The notes under the pieces were generated by a model. It did not search any database and was not told the origin of the DNA. It worked only from the letters and a program-made list of their open reading frames with translations. From contig DATDXI010000012.1 in assembly GCA_035289385.1 (NCBI GenBank), forward strand, positions 1-64,000: a DNA stretch of 64,000 nucleotides, in the 5' to 3' direction. This stretch comes from JACOZM01 sp035289385 (GTDB taxonomy: Archaea > Nanobdellota > Nanobdellia > Woesearchaeales > GW2011-AR9). The translations under genes were made by a program, and so were the position numbers. How positions within the stretch are numbered: the first letter of the stretch is position 1; every line of letters begins with the position of its first letter. This document shows positions 8,102 through 16,537 of the stretch, one piece after another.

Positions 8102-8905
8102 ATGAAGAAAAAGTCATTCCAAAGAAGACCGCTTCGAGAAACAATAAGACTAGCTTTCACCAGGACATGCAAACAGATCCTGACCATTGACCTCGTGCGC
8201 TACCTTGTTGCCTTGCCGAGATTTATCTATTTTGCAAAAATCCTCAGAAGAGTCAAGGTATACAAAGGAGATAAGAGCTTCATCAGTGAAAATACTATTT
8301 TCCACAATTTTCCAAAGTGGAACAGCTTAGTTGTCCTTCGCTCAAACCTCCTCATTCGACCATTATCGATCATCGACCCTGTCTACACAAAAATAGAGCA
8401 GCTGAACGTTCTTTCCATCGGTCCAAAAGCAGAAGGAGAGATCCTTAATTTGATAGGCTATGGCTTTTCGCCAAAGAAGATAAGGGGTTTAGATTTAGTG
8501 TCATACTCCCCTTACGTTGATGTGGGAGATATGCATAATCTTCCTTACCGCAACGATTCCTTTGATGTTGTCATCAGCGGCTGGGTCTTGCAAGGATATA
8601 CAAATAACCCGAAGAGAGCAGCACAAGAGATGCTGAGAGTGGTAAAGGACAAAGGAGTTATCGCCGTCGGCATCGGCTGGGTTCCTAAATCTCATAAAGA
8701 CCGCCTTTCCAAGTTAAGGGGATATAGTTTTGAAAGATATTTAGACAATATCCAGGATATCATAGACCTTTTTGGCAAAGAAGCAATCGACCACATTTAT
8801 CTTTCTCAAGATCTCACACAGGACGGAGAGCAACGGGAATTCGGGCAGGATCTGCTGCTTATCTTTTCCGTCAAAAAAGAGAGCACCTTGGCAATAAAGC
8901 CATAA
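8102..8905 (+). CDS. Class I SAM-dependent methyltransferase-like protein
   Basis: This 267-residue protein has a basic N-terminal helix region of about 90 residues, then a Rossmann methyltransferase core: LNVLSIGPKAEGEI in the place of motif I, LDLVSYSPYVDVGDMHNLPY (acidic loop and the D-x-H-x-LPY segment), FDVVISGWVLQGY for motif IV and MLRVVKDKGVIAVGI for the post-motif strand. The glycine-rich SAM loop is unusual, with GPKAEGE instead of GxGxG, so activity on SAM is not certain. An AATATTTAAA element about 50 bases upstream may be its promoter. The N-terminal region could contact a membrane or a glycan. The substrate is unknown. Confidence 0.65.
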   Translation: MKKKSFQRRPLRETIRLAFTRTCKQILTIDLVRYLVALPRFIYFAKILRRVKVYKGDKSFISENTIFHNFPKWNSLVVLRSNLLIRPLSIIDPVYTKIEQLNVLSIGPKAEGEILNLIGYGFSPKKIRGLDLVSYSPYVDVGDMHNLPYRNDSFDVVISGWVLQGYTNNPKRAAQEMLRVVKDKGVIAVGIGWVPKSHKDRLSKLRGYSFERYLDNIQDIIDLFGKEAIDHIYLSQDLTQDGEQREFGQDLLLIFSVKKESTLAIKP

Positions 8906-8981
8906 TAAATTCCTATTTCCATAAACTTAATAAGACGCCTTTTCTGAAGTATAACTGAAATAGAAATGAGGTCTATGATCT

Positions 8982-10103
8982 ATGAAGTATTGCCAGCGCT
9001 GTGTCCAGCCAGATACCCGGCCTGGGATCAAATTTAACGAAGAAGGCATCTGTCCAGCCTGCCTCTACGCGGAGAATCTTCCGGAGATTGACTGGGAATC
9101 AAGAGAAAAAGAGCTCTGGGAAATTGTTGAGAAGTATAAGAAACACAACAAACTCCAGCAATATGACTGTATCGTAGGAGTCAGCGGCGGCAAAGACAGC
9201 ACCAGGCAGGCGATGTATGTCAAAGAGAAACTCGGCTTAAAACCGCTGCTCGTTTCAATGGCTTATCCGCCGGAACAGCAGACAGAGCGAGGAGCCCATA
9301 ACCTTGCAAACCTCATCTCCCTCGGTTTTGATGCCATCTCTGTAAGCCTCAGTCCAAAGATATGGAAGAAGATGATGAAAGAAGGCTTCCTGCGTTTTGG
9401 CAACTGGCAAAAATCTACAGAAATGGCCTTATTTGCTTCCGTGCCAAGGATAGCCATAGCTTACCATATACCGCTGATCCTCTGGGGTGAAAATCCCGCC
9501 ACTCAATTCGGCAACCTTGACGTAGGATCAGTAAACTGGGATGGGAACAACATGAGGAACAGCAATACTATCAGAAGCGGCCCAGATCCGCTTATTTCCG
9601 GCCTTCCCAACATCAAAGAACAGGACATTATCTGGTATCGTTATCCGTCACGAAAGGATATGGAACGAGCTAATCTCCAAATCATTTACCTGGGCTATTT
9701 CTGGAAAAATTGGAGTAAGATTGAAAACGGAAATTTTTCCATCGCCCACGGCTTAGAGATCCGCAACCGTCCGCCGCAAGATCAAGGGTCCCTCTATCCC
9801 TTTGATGCTTTAGACGATGAATTTATCATTGTCAACCAGATGATGAAACATCTCAAGCTTGGCTTTGGAAAAGTGACTGACGAAGTCTGTGAGCTGATCA
9901 GGGCAGGGAAAATGTCACGAGAAGAGGGTGTAGAACTTGTCAGGAAATATGATGGAAAATGCCATCCGGAATATATCAAAAGATTCTGCAGATATCTGGA
10001 GATGCCTGAACAAGAATTTTGGAACGTAACAGAATCATACCGGAACAAAGATATCTGGGAACAGCAAGGGGGAGAATGGAAATTGAAATATCCGCTTCAG
10101 TAA
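8982..10103 (+). CDS. wbpG: N-acetyl sugar amidotransferase (WbpG/PseA family)
   Basis: This 373-residue protein has two cysteine pairs at residues 4/7 and 24/27 (YCQRC, CPAC) and the ATP-pyrophosphatase loop SGGKDS at residues 68-73, the pattern of the WbpG/PseA sugar amidotransferase family. In Pseudomonas WbpG works with HisH- and HisF-like proteins to turn an acetamido group of a nucleotide sugar into an acetamidino group with ammonia from glutamine. Here hisH and hisF follow directly, and the Wbp enzymes that would make the substrate lie at 24670-28632. The gene starts at ATG 8982 with ATGAGGTC upstream. A paralogue lies at 11733. Confidence 0.9.
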   Translation: MKYCQRCVQPDTRPGIKFNEEGICPACLYAENLPEIDWESREKELWEIVEKYKKHNKLQQYDCIVGVSGGKDSTRQAMYVKEKLGLKPLLVSMAYPPEQQTERGAHNLANLISLGFDAISVSLSPKIWKKMMKEGFLRFGNWQKSTEMALFASVPRIAIAYHIPLILWGENPATQFGNLDVGSVNWDGNNMRNSNTIRSGPDPLISGLPNIKEQDIIWYRYPSRKDMERANLQIIYLGYFWKNWSKIENGNFSIAHGLEIRNRPPQDQGSLYPFDALDDEFIIVNQMMKHLKLGFGKVTDEVCELIRAGKMSREEGVELVRKYDGKCHPEYIKRFCRYLEMPEQEFWNVTESYRNKDIWEQQGGEWKLKYPLQ

Positions 10104-10122
10104 CTCACAGTAAATAAAAAAC

Positions 10123-10863
10123 ATGGCTGCAACAATAGAATCAATCAAAAACAAGGATGTAGTACCACGAGATGTCTTAGTGATAGATTATGGAGTTGGA
10201 AATCATCTGTCCATATTGAATGCTCTTGATTTTCTAGGTTACACATACTATGTATCCTCTAATAAAGAAGATATCCGGGCAGCAAAAGCATACATCCTTC
10301 CAGGTGTTGGAGCATTCAACGAAGCGATGAAAAATATTGAACAACTTGGCTTCCGCGATGTTTTAGCAGAAGAAGTATTGCAGAAGAAAAAGCCCCTGCT
10401 GGGAATATGCTTAGGGATGCAGATCCTCGCAGAATCATCGGAAGAAAACGGCTATCATCAGGGCTTGGGATGGATAAAAGGAAACGTCGTTAAAATGAAA
10501 AGTAGCGATGTTAAAGTCCCCCACGTAGGATGGAATGATGTAACGATCAAGAAAAATGCCCCGCTCTTCAGCAAAACAATAGGCAATCCTCACTTTTATT
10601 TTGACCATAGCTATCATATCAGCTGCGACAGTTCCATCATCTCTGCAACTTGCTTTTACGGCACAGAAATAACGGCAGCTATCCAGCAAGAGAATATTTT
10701 TGGCGTGCAATTCCATCCAGAGAAAAGCCAGAATAATGGCCTAAGAATATATCGCAGTTTTTTCAATTATGTGCGGTCAAGGGCTGATGGTAATCAACTA
10801 AATAAGAGAATAACAGATCATGCCCCTAAGAAAAAAGAAGGTGATCACCATGCTGAAGAATAG
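10123..10863 (+). CDS. hisH: HisH-type glutamine amidotransferase subunit
   Basis: This is a class I glutaminase of the HisH family, 246 residues. It has VIDYGVGNHLSI at the N-terminus, the oxyanion region LPGVGAFNEAM, the nucleophile in LLGICLGMQIL (Cys96), PHVGWNDV, and VQFHPEKS supplying His198 and Glu200 of the catalytic triad. It releases ammonia from glutamine for its partner. No other histidine-biosynthesis gene is nearby and both neighbours are WbpG-type enzymes, so it most likely serves sugar amidination, not histidine synthesis. The C-terminus has a basic extension of about 30 residues past the usual end, which overlaps the next gene by 14 bases. Confidence 0.9.
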   Translation: MAATIESIKNKDVVPRDVLVIDYGVGNHLSILNALDFLGYTYYVSSNKEDIRAAKAYILPGVGAFNEAMKNIEQLGFRDVLAEEVLQKKKPLLGICLGMQILAESSEENGYHQGLGWIKGNVVKMKSSDVKVPHVGWNDVTIKKNAPLFSKTIGNPHFYFDHSYHISCDSSIISATCFYGTEITAAIQQENIFGVQFHPEKSQNNGLRIYRSFFNYVRSRADGNQLNKRITDHAPKKKEGDHHAEE

Positions 10864-11728
10864 GCTTATCGCCTGTCTCGTCATAAAAAATGGGATTGTC
10901 GTACAGAGTATAGGATTTTCTCGCTACCTTCCTGTCGGAAAGCCAGAGATTGCCATAGAATTCCTGAACAGCTGGGGGATAGATGAGATCATTGTGGTAG
11001 ATATCGATGCCAGTAAGGAAGGAAGAACGATCAGCCGGGATAATGTCAGGAGTATCGCAAAGAAATGCTTTGTTCCCCTCACTGTTGGTGGAGGTTTTAA
11101 TAGTGTTGAAGAAGTTCGCCAAGCCATACGCTCTGGAGCAGATAAGGTATCGATCAACGCTGCAGCTATCAGAAGACCTGAACTGATAACCGAGATAGCA
11201 GCAGTCCTAGGCGCACAGAGCGTTATCGTTTCCATGGATGTGAAGGTTAACCAACAAGGGAAGTATGAAGTCTTTATTTCTAATGGCAAGGAAGAGACAG
11301 GCCTTGACCCCGTCAGCTGGGCAAAGAAAGTAGAAGAGCTCGGCGCTGGTGAAATTTTACTCAACTCTATCGATAGAGACGGAACAAAGCAAGGATATGA
11401 CCTTGAGCTTATCAAAAAGGTTTCAGCCGCTGTCAATATCCCTGTCATTGCCCTGGGCGGAGCGTGCCATCCGGATCATTTCTGTGCAGGGATTGAAAAA
11501 GGGAAAGCAGCTGCCGTCGCTGCGGCAAACTATTTTCATTTTACAGAGCATAGTGTCATTACCACAAAAGCTGCGATGAAGAAACAAAAAAGCATTCACC
11601 TCCGGCTGGATACCTATGCCCATTACCTCCATCTGGAGCATCAAGAAACCGACGGCAGGATAAGAAAGCCGTCGGATGATTATCTTGAAGAGATACGGTT
11701 TGAATTCCACCCTAAGGAGGAGATCTGA
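10850..11728 (+). CDS. hisF: HisF-like TIM-barrel subunit of sugar amidotransferase
   Basis: I choose ATG 10850 because GGTGATC precedes it; the frame could open 30 bases earlier. The 292-residue protein is a HisF barrel: VVDIDASKEG, PLTVGGGFNSVEEVR, GADKVSINAAA, SMDVK (the Asp130 position of HisF) and LLNSIDRDGTKQGYD. The Asp11 position of true HisF (CLDVKxG) is valine here (CLVIKNG), so imidazole glycerol phosphate synthesis is unlikely. It probably serves as the ammonia-channelling partner of HisH and WbpG. The C-terminal 60 residues, with TYAHYLHLEH, extend beyond the normal barrel and I cannot assign them. Confidence 0.88.
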   Translation: MLKNRLIACLVIKNGIVVQSIGFSRYLPVGKPEIAIEFLNSWGIDEIIVVDIDASKEGRTISRDNVRSIAKKCFVPLTVGGGFNSVEEVRQAIRSGADKVSINAAAIRRPELITEIAAVLGAQSVIVSMDVKVNQQGKYEVFISNGKEETGLDPVSWAKKVEELGAGEILLNSIDRDGTKQGYDLELIKKVSAAVNIPVIALGGACHPDHFCAGIEKGKAAAVAAANYFHFTEHSVITTKAAMKKQKSIHLRLDTYAHYLHLEHQETDGRIRKPSDDYLEEIRFEFHPKEEI

Positions 11729-11732
11729 TCCT

Positions 11733-12989
11733 ATGAAATATTGTACGCGCTGTGTTTATCCAGAAAATCACCCCTTGAATATCACCTTTGATGAGCAGGG
11801 AGTCTGCAGCGGCTGCCGAGTCCATGAAGAGAAAGACAGCCTTGATTGGAAGAAAAGAGAAGAAGAGCTCAAAACAATTCTGGAAGAATACAAGAGCAAG
11901 TCAAAAGGACATTATGACTGCATCATCCCCGTCAGCGGAGCCAAGGATTCCTATTTCATCGTCCATCTGATAAAAAATATCTATGGCATGAAGCCATTGT
12001 TAGTAAGTTATAACAAGCATTATAATACGGAGATAGGCATTCGAAATCTGGCGTACCTCCGGACGATATTTGACTGCGATATCCTCACGCAGACCATCGA
12101 CCCAAAGACAGTTAAGAAAATAACCAGGGCAACACTGAGAGATATGGGCAGCATCTATTGGCACTGCCTTGCCGGACAGACCGTCTTTCCTGTGCAGATC
12201 GCAGTGAGATTGAAGATACCCTTGATCATCTGGGGAGCGCATCAGGGGATAGACCAAGTAGGAATGTTCTCCCATCTAGATAATGTAGAGATGACCCGGA
12301 AATACAGAAAAGAGCATGATCTGATGGGCTGGGAAGCGGAAGATCTTGTCAGCGAAGCGATGTACCTTTCAGAGAAAGATCTCCAGGCATTTGCTTATCC
12401 TCATGATAAAGAGATAGAAAAAGTTGGAGTACGGGGGATTTACCTCAACAATTACATCCGCTGGGATTCAAAGAAACAGCATGAAGACATGATCCAGCTG
12501 TATGGATACGAAAGTTTCCCGCAGCAGCGGACATTTGACACCTATAACGATGTGGATTGCCACTATTATTCTGATCTCCATGATCATATCAAATTTCTAA
12601 AATATGGATATGGAAAAGTGACAGACCATGTCTGCCGAGAGATAAGATTAAAGCGCATGACCAGAGAAGAAGGCATTGATCTCATCAAAAAATATTCCAA
12701 CATCCCCCCTAAAAATATCCATCTGTTTCTGGATTGGTTGGGGATTACTGAAGATGGTCTGCAGTATTTTATCGATCAGTACCGCAACAAAGATATCTGG
12801 AAGAAAAATGATCAGGGAGTTTGGGAACTGAGAGATAATATCCTCCACCATCAGCACGATCCACACGTAGATGAAGTAAGACTGGAGAAGAAAGAAGAAT
12901 GTCATTTCCAGATAACCCCTCTTAAAAAAAATCCTTCACCACATACAAGACAGATCCTTATTGGACGCGGGTTCGTTGATAGGGAATAG
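11733..12989 (+). CDS. Second N-acetyl sugar amidotransferase, variant PP-loop
   Basis: The start is ATG 11733, after AAGGAGG at 11714-11720; the frame is open further upstream but lacks support. The 418-residue protein is a paralogue of the one at 8982, with cysteine pairs at 4/7 and 25/28 and the ATP loop VSGAKDS (residues 67-73), where the second glycine of SGGKDS is alanine. The last 45 residues, rich in His and charged residues (LHHQHDPHVDEVRLEKKEE), have no counterpart in the first copy. Two WbpG paralogues around one HisH/HisF pair suggest two amidination substrates, for example the mannuronic acid derivative and the nonulosonate. That division is inference. Confidence 0.85.
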   Translation: MKYCTRCVYPENHPLNITFDEQGVCSGCRVHEEKDSLDWKKREEELKTILEEYKSKSKGHYDCIIPVSGAKDSYFIVHLIKNIYGMKPLLVSYNKHYNTEIGIRNLAYLRTIFDCDILTQTIDPKTVKKITRATLRDMGSIYWHCLAGQTVFPVQIAVRLKIPLIIWGAHQGIDQVGMFSHLDNVEMTRKYRKEHDLMGWEAEDLVSEAMYLSEKDLQAFAYPHDKEIEKVGVRGIYLNNYIRWDSKKQHEDMIQLYGYESFPQQRTFDTYNDVDCHYYSDLHDHIKFLKYGYGKVTDHVCREIRLKRMTREEGIDLIKKYSNIPPKNIHLFLDWLGITEDGLQYFIDQYRNKDIWKKNDQGVWELRDNILHHQHDPHVDEVRLEKKEECHFQITPLKKNPSPHTRQILIGRGFVDRE

Positions 12990-13038
12990 ATTGAGTAAAA
13001 GAAAAACGGAAGATATACTTGATCTCTCTCACGAAAAT

Positions 13039-13998
13039 CTATCTCTTTTTTCTCTTCAAAAAAAATCTTCTCAGAAGAAGAACTCCAGCAAGAGAGAGGA
13101 GTACACTGATTCCTACAATGATAAGAAAACTTCTGTTAAGAGCACGCTCAGCCCAGGAAGTGCCTGAAGAAGTTGTGGAAGAAGAGATAGCTGAAGATGA
13201 AGAGGAGATAGCTACAGAGGGTCTAGGAGATGGATCTGATAAAATATTTGAAGGATCATTTCTTGACAAACCATAAAGACCTTTGATCTCTTCAGAAGCG
13301 AGAGCTTCCAAAACGATCATGCATTCATCGGCTATCCCGCCCCAATTTCGATACGCAAGATGTTCTTTTGTGTTACTATTTCTGGTAAACCATCTGATCT
13401 CACCATCAATTAAGTCTGATGTTCCGCATCCAGACCCAGTGCCTTCCAGAACACCATCAACATAGATCAAGCTCTTATCCTGCTTTCCATCACGAACTCC
13501 AACATAAAAGTGCCATTTTCCATCGCTCACCGCAGTTTGAGATGGTGCCCGGCAGCCCCTGCCGTCAGCGGGATTGAATGCTGGATAGAAAGTCATATAA
13601 TCTTGGTCGCTGTCACGGAACAATACCTGATAAGAGTAAAAGCCATCTGGAGAAAAGCCAAGCAAAGTTTGTTCATCATTCTGATAGGTCTTGGCCCAGC
13701 AAACGACACTAAAATCTTGATCATGATGAAGAGTGATGCCTTTAGCCGAAAGGAATTGCCCCTGTTCAACACTTCCTATCCATGCTTCTCCAGAGATTGC
13801 ATCATCAGTAAATTGAGGAGAACTTGCAGTATAGGTAAAATTTCCCGTAAAATCTTCCTTATTCCCATCAAAATGAAGTCCTGTCAAAATAGTACTGTTG
13901 TCAAATGGAAAAGAGAAGCTGAAGGTTGGAAAGAATAAAAAGAAGAACAGGAAACAGAAAAAAGGCAACATCTTCCAGCGCAATATCCCTTGCTTCAT
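13039..13998 (-). CDS. Surface protein with signal peptide, LamG-like domain and C-terminal anchor
   Basis: The start is uncertain. ATG 13998 lies 12 bases after AAAAGGAG; ATG 14010 directly abuts it. The product of about 319 residues begins with a very hydrophobic signal sequence rich in Phe. It then has a LamG/concanavalin-like region (TILTGLHFDGNKEDFTG, GEAWIGSVEQGQFLSA, DFSVVCWAKTY, DGKWHFYVGVRDG, LIYVDGVLEGT, GGIADECMIV), a serine-rich linker, a transmembrane helix (FLIIVGISVLLSLAGVLLL) and a basic tail. It should be an exported, membrane-anchored cell-surface protein, perhaps one that binds or carries the glycan made here. It runs convergently with the WbpG gene. Confidence 0.75.
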   Translation of the reverse strand: MKQGILRWKMLPFFCFLFFFLFFPTFSFSFPFDNSTILTGLHFDGNKEDFTGNFTYTASSPQFTDDAISGEAWIGSVEQGQFLSAKGITLHHDQDFSVVCWAKTYQNDEQTLLGFSPDGFYSYQVLFRDSDQDYMTFYPAFNPADGRGCRAPSQTAVSDGKWHFYVGVRDGKQDKSLIYVDGVLEGTGSGCGTSDLIDGEIRWFTRNSNTKEHLAYRNWGGIADECMIVLEALASEEIKGLYGLSRNDPSNILSDPSPRPSVAISSSSSAISSSTTSSGTSWAERALNRSFLIIVGISVLLSLAGVLLLRRFFLKRKKR

Positions 13999-14106
13999 TA
14001 TGGCTTCCATCTCCTTTTCAACCCTCTTTTTTATGCTTAAAGAAGACAAGGTATAAATAATTTCCGCAGAATCATAACCTGGAATTCTGTTCCCATGATA
14101 AATAAT

Positions 14107-14115
14107 GTTTATATA
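14107..14115 (+). promoter_or_regulatory. TATA box for neuA
   Basis: GTTTATATA is centred 27 bases before ATG 14138 and lies inside the longer open frame, which is why the downstream ATG is taken as the start. Confidence 0.65.
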
Positions 14116-14137
14116 CCAACTACACCATTTTAGACAT

Positions 14138-14848
14138 ATGAGCAAGCCAAACTTGAACATCCTGGCGATCATCCCTGCCCGAGGAGGATCAAAAGGGCTT
14201 CCGGGAAAGAATATCAAGCCCTTTCTAGGAAAACCACTTCTTGCCTATACTATTGAAGAAGCAAAAAGATCAAAGTATATTACCAAAATAGTTCTGTCAA
14301 CGGATGATACAGCTATTGCCCAGGTTGGGAAAAAATACGGGGCAGAAATCCCCTTCCTACGCCCTTCAGAACTGGCTACGGATACATCTTTAGCGCCAGA
14401 TGCTTATATCTATACCATAGAGCGCTTAAAGAACGAGCAAGGATATGCTCCAGAGATTGTAGTTATATTGCAGCCAACCTCACCGCTCCGTACGGTAGAT
14501 GATATCGATGCAGCGATCAGCCTTTATCTTGAAAAAAACGCAGATTCAGTAATCAGTGTTGTGGAATTTGAGCATCCCCTCGAGCGTGCCAGGATCATCA
14601 CCCCAGATGGACTGCTTGAAAATTATCATCCAGGAAAAATCATCCCAAAAAATCGCGCGGATTATCAAAAAGCATATTCTCCAAATGGAGCGATATATGT
14701 CCTAACACCGTCATTGCTGCTAAAAGAGAAAACATATTACTTCTCTAAGACCTACGCTTTTATCATGCCTAAAGAAAGATCTATAGATATTGATACTCAA
14801 ATAGACTTTGAGATTGCCGAATTCTTGATGGCGAAACGCAAAGCTTAA
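14138..14848 (+). CDS. neuA: CMP-nonulosonate synthetase (CMP-sialic acid synthetase family)
   Basis: The start is ATG 14138, set by the TATA box 27 bases upstream. The 236-residue protein is a cytidylyltransferase with ILAIIPARGGSKGLPGKNIK at the nucleotide site, LSTDDTAIAQVGKKYGAE, FLRPSELATD, VVILQPTSPLR, YSPNGAIYVL and a final SIDIDTQIDFEIAE that supplies metal-binding aspartates. NeuA, PseF and LegF enzymes activate sialic, pseudaminic or legionaminic acid with CTP; which one cannot be told by eye. It diverges from the LamG gene and converges on the neuB fusion gene. Confidence 0.9.
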   Translation: MSKPNLNILAIIPARGGSKGLPGKNIKPFLGKPLLAYTIEEAKRSKYITKIVLSTDDTAIAQVGKKYGAEIPFLRPSELATDTSLAPDAYIYTIERLKNEQGYAPEIVVILQPTSPLRTVDDIDAAISLYLEKNADSVISVVEFEHPLERARIITPDGLLENYHPGKIIPKNRADYQKAYSPNGAIYVLTPSLLLKEKTYYFSKTYAFIMPKERSIDIDTQIDFEIAEFLMAKRKA

Positions 14849-14880
14849 CACAAAACATAAAAGATAAAAAAAACAAACTC

Positions 14881-16485
14881 TTACTCCATATCACTGAAGA
14901 GAATCACTTCCTCAGGCCCTTTACTTACTTTCAGTTTTCTGCCCAGAACATATGACAGCTTATCTGGAGAAATCCCATTACCCGGGCGCTTGAAGACAAG
15001 ATCTTCTTCACGAAGTACATGACCTGCGGGAAGAACCATAGCAGACAAGATGCTTCTCCTTCCCCATACTGCCACTCTACGCTTCTTCTCATCTTCCTGC
15101 AGCACTTTTTTACTCGTACCTAAGGAAGCGGCTACTTGACGAACGTCGATGACCAACTGTTTCAGCTGATCAGGCTTTAAGGAAACGGCAGCATCTCGGC
15201 AAGGCCCATCATCCAGTTTTATATGCTTCTCAATGATGCTTGCTCCTAAGGCAACGGCAGCTGCAGGTATAGCCGTACTGGTAGAATGATCAGAAAACCC
15301 GACGGGAACGCCAAAAGCTGCTTTGAGCATAGGAATATTTTTTAAATTATTCATCTCTGGCTGAGGAGGATAGACAGAAATACAATGGAGAAGGGCCACT
15401 TCTTTGTTGCCTTCAGCATAGATGGTTTCTAAAGCTTGCTCAACTTCCGTCATCGTTCCCATGCCTACGGATAAAATCATGGGCTTCCCCTGCTTGGCCA
15501 CATACTTCAGCAAGGGAAGATTTGGTAAGTCAGGAGAACCGATTTTAATAAATGGAACATCCAATTCTACTAGCCAATCGACCTGTTCTTTTCCTAACGG
15601 ATACGAGAAGAACAGGATTCCTTTCTCGTCAGCATATTTTTTTAATTCCACATGATTCTGCTTCGATAAGGCCAGCTTCTTTTGGATAGCTTCTAAGCCA
15701 ACGGCATCAACTCCTCCTGCAACCATCTCCTTATTGGCATCAAGCAAGGACTGAGGAAATAAGCTATTGTAATGAAACGATTGAAATTTAACCGCATCAC
15801 AGCCTGCTTCTTTGGCAACATCGATCAATCGCTTTGCTTTCTCCATATCACCATTATGGTTTGACCCGATTTCACCGATGATAAACGGCCTTTCCGGATT
15901 TGTTAAAAGTTCATAATATGATTTTGTATTTCCCATAGTATCCTCCGTAGCATCACTAGCAGCATCTTCCAAATAGACAAAAGCATTATCACGCTTGACC
16001 ATGGCTCTAATCTTTGAAACAGGAAAAGAGAATGTCAGGCTCTTTGTTTTCAGATAATTGGCAATCTCTGTTTTTTTATCATCAGCAACAGTTGACTCTG
16101 CCAAGCTGAAATGGAATTCATAGTTTTCGCTGGACTCTGCTTCACGGAAATCAGTGATTCCTGCCTTTTCTTTCAGTGTCGCATGAAGGTCACGTTGGAG
16201 TTTCTTAAGGTCAGGATTTTGCTCAACTGCCAGATGGAACAGCTTCCCATCTCCCTTCACTCCTCGGATGTTGATGGTCAGAGGCAATATCCCTCTGTTG
16301 AATTCACGGATAACCTGCTTCAGTTTCTCTTCATCAACAAAATCAAAGCCGTATTTGATAGGGATATGAGGGGGATACATCCATATTGAATGCACATTGA
16401 ATCTCTTAATGACATCTTGAGTCAGGGCGATGGCCCCTTCCTGGATGATCTCCGGAAGCTGAAGCGCTAAGGCATATCGGTTCAT
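14881..16485 (-). CDS. neuB: 2H phosphoesterase domain fused to NeuB-type nonulosonate synthase
   Basis: This 534-residue protein is longer than usual NeuB (about 340-350). Residues 199-470 are the synthase barrel: FIIGEIGSNHNGD, AVKFQSF, FSYPLG, KIGSPDLPNLPLL, LSVGMGTMTEVEQAL, LLHCISVYP, GFSDHS and EKHIKLDD. Residues about 475-530 are the SAF/antifreeze-like end, with RRSILSAMVLPAGHVLREED. Residues 1-165 resemble the 2'-5' RNA ligase/2H phosphoesterase fold with PPHIPIKYGF (His40) and EFHFSLAE (His125, Ser127), two Hx[TS]-type motifs with proline in the first. NeuB enzymes join phosphoenolpyruvate to an N-acyl hexosamine. A TATA element 28 bases upstream supports the long form, so the extra domain is not a start error. 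Confidence 0.85.
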   Translation of the reverse strand: MNRYALALQLPEIIQEGAIALTQDVIKRFNVHSIWMYPPHIPIKYGFDFVDEEKLKQVIREFNRGILPLTINIRGVKGDGKLFHLAVEQNPDLKKLQRDLHATLKEKAGITDFREAESSENYEFHFSLAESTVADDKKTEIANYLKTKSLTFSFPVSKIRAMVKRDNAFVYLEDAASDATEDTMGNTKSYYELLTNPERPFIIGEIGSNHNGDMEKAKRLIDVAKEAGCDAVKFQSFHYNSLFPQSLLDANKEMVAGGVDAVGLEAIQKKLALSKQNHVELKKYADEKGILFFSYPLGKEQVDWLVELDVPFIKIGSPDLPNLPLLKYVAKQGKPMILSVGMGTMTEVEQALETIYAEGNKEVALLHCISVYPPQPEMNNLKNIPMLKAAFGVPVGFSDHSTSTAIPAAAVALGASIIEKHIKLDDGPCRDAAVSLKPDQLKQLVIDVRQVAASLGTSKKVLQEDEKKRRVAVWGRRSILSAMVLPAGHVLREEDLVFKRPGNGISPDKLSYVLGRKLKVSKGPEEVILFSDME

Positions 16486-16506
16486 AGCTTTGTGGGAAAG
16501 AATCCC

Positions 16507-16518
16507 ATTTATATAATT
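16507..16518 (-). promoter_or_regulatory. TATA box for the 2H-NeuB gene
   Basis: The minus strand reads AATTATATAAAT centred about 28 bases before ATG 16485, consistent with leaderless transcription of the full fusion. Confidence 0.6.
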
Positions 16519-16537
16519 AATGAAAGTAGAACCAAAT

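Noticed and set aside
10123..11728. HisH and HisF as part of histidine biosynthesis
   Set aside because: No other his gene is present, both neighbours are WbpG-type enzymes and HisF Asp11 is missing.
13019..13276. Acidic plus-strand frame at the end of the LamG gene
   Set aside because: It mirrors the serine-rich linker and membrane tail of the minus-strand gene and has no promoter.
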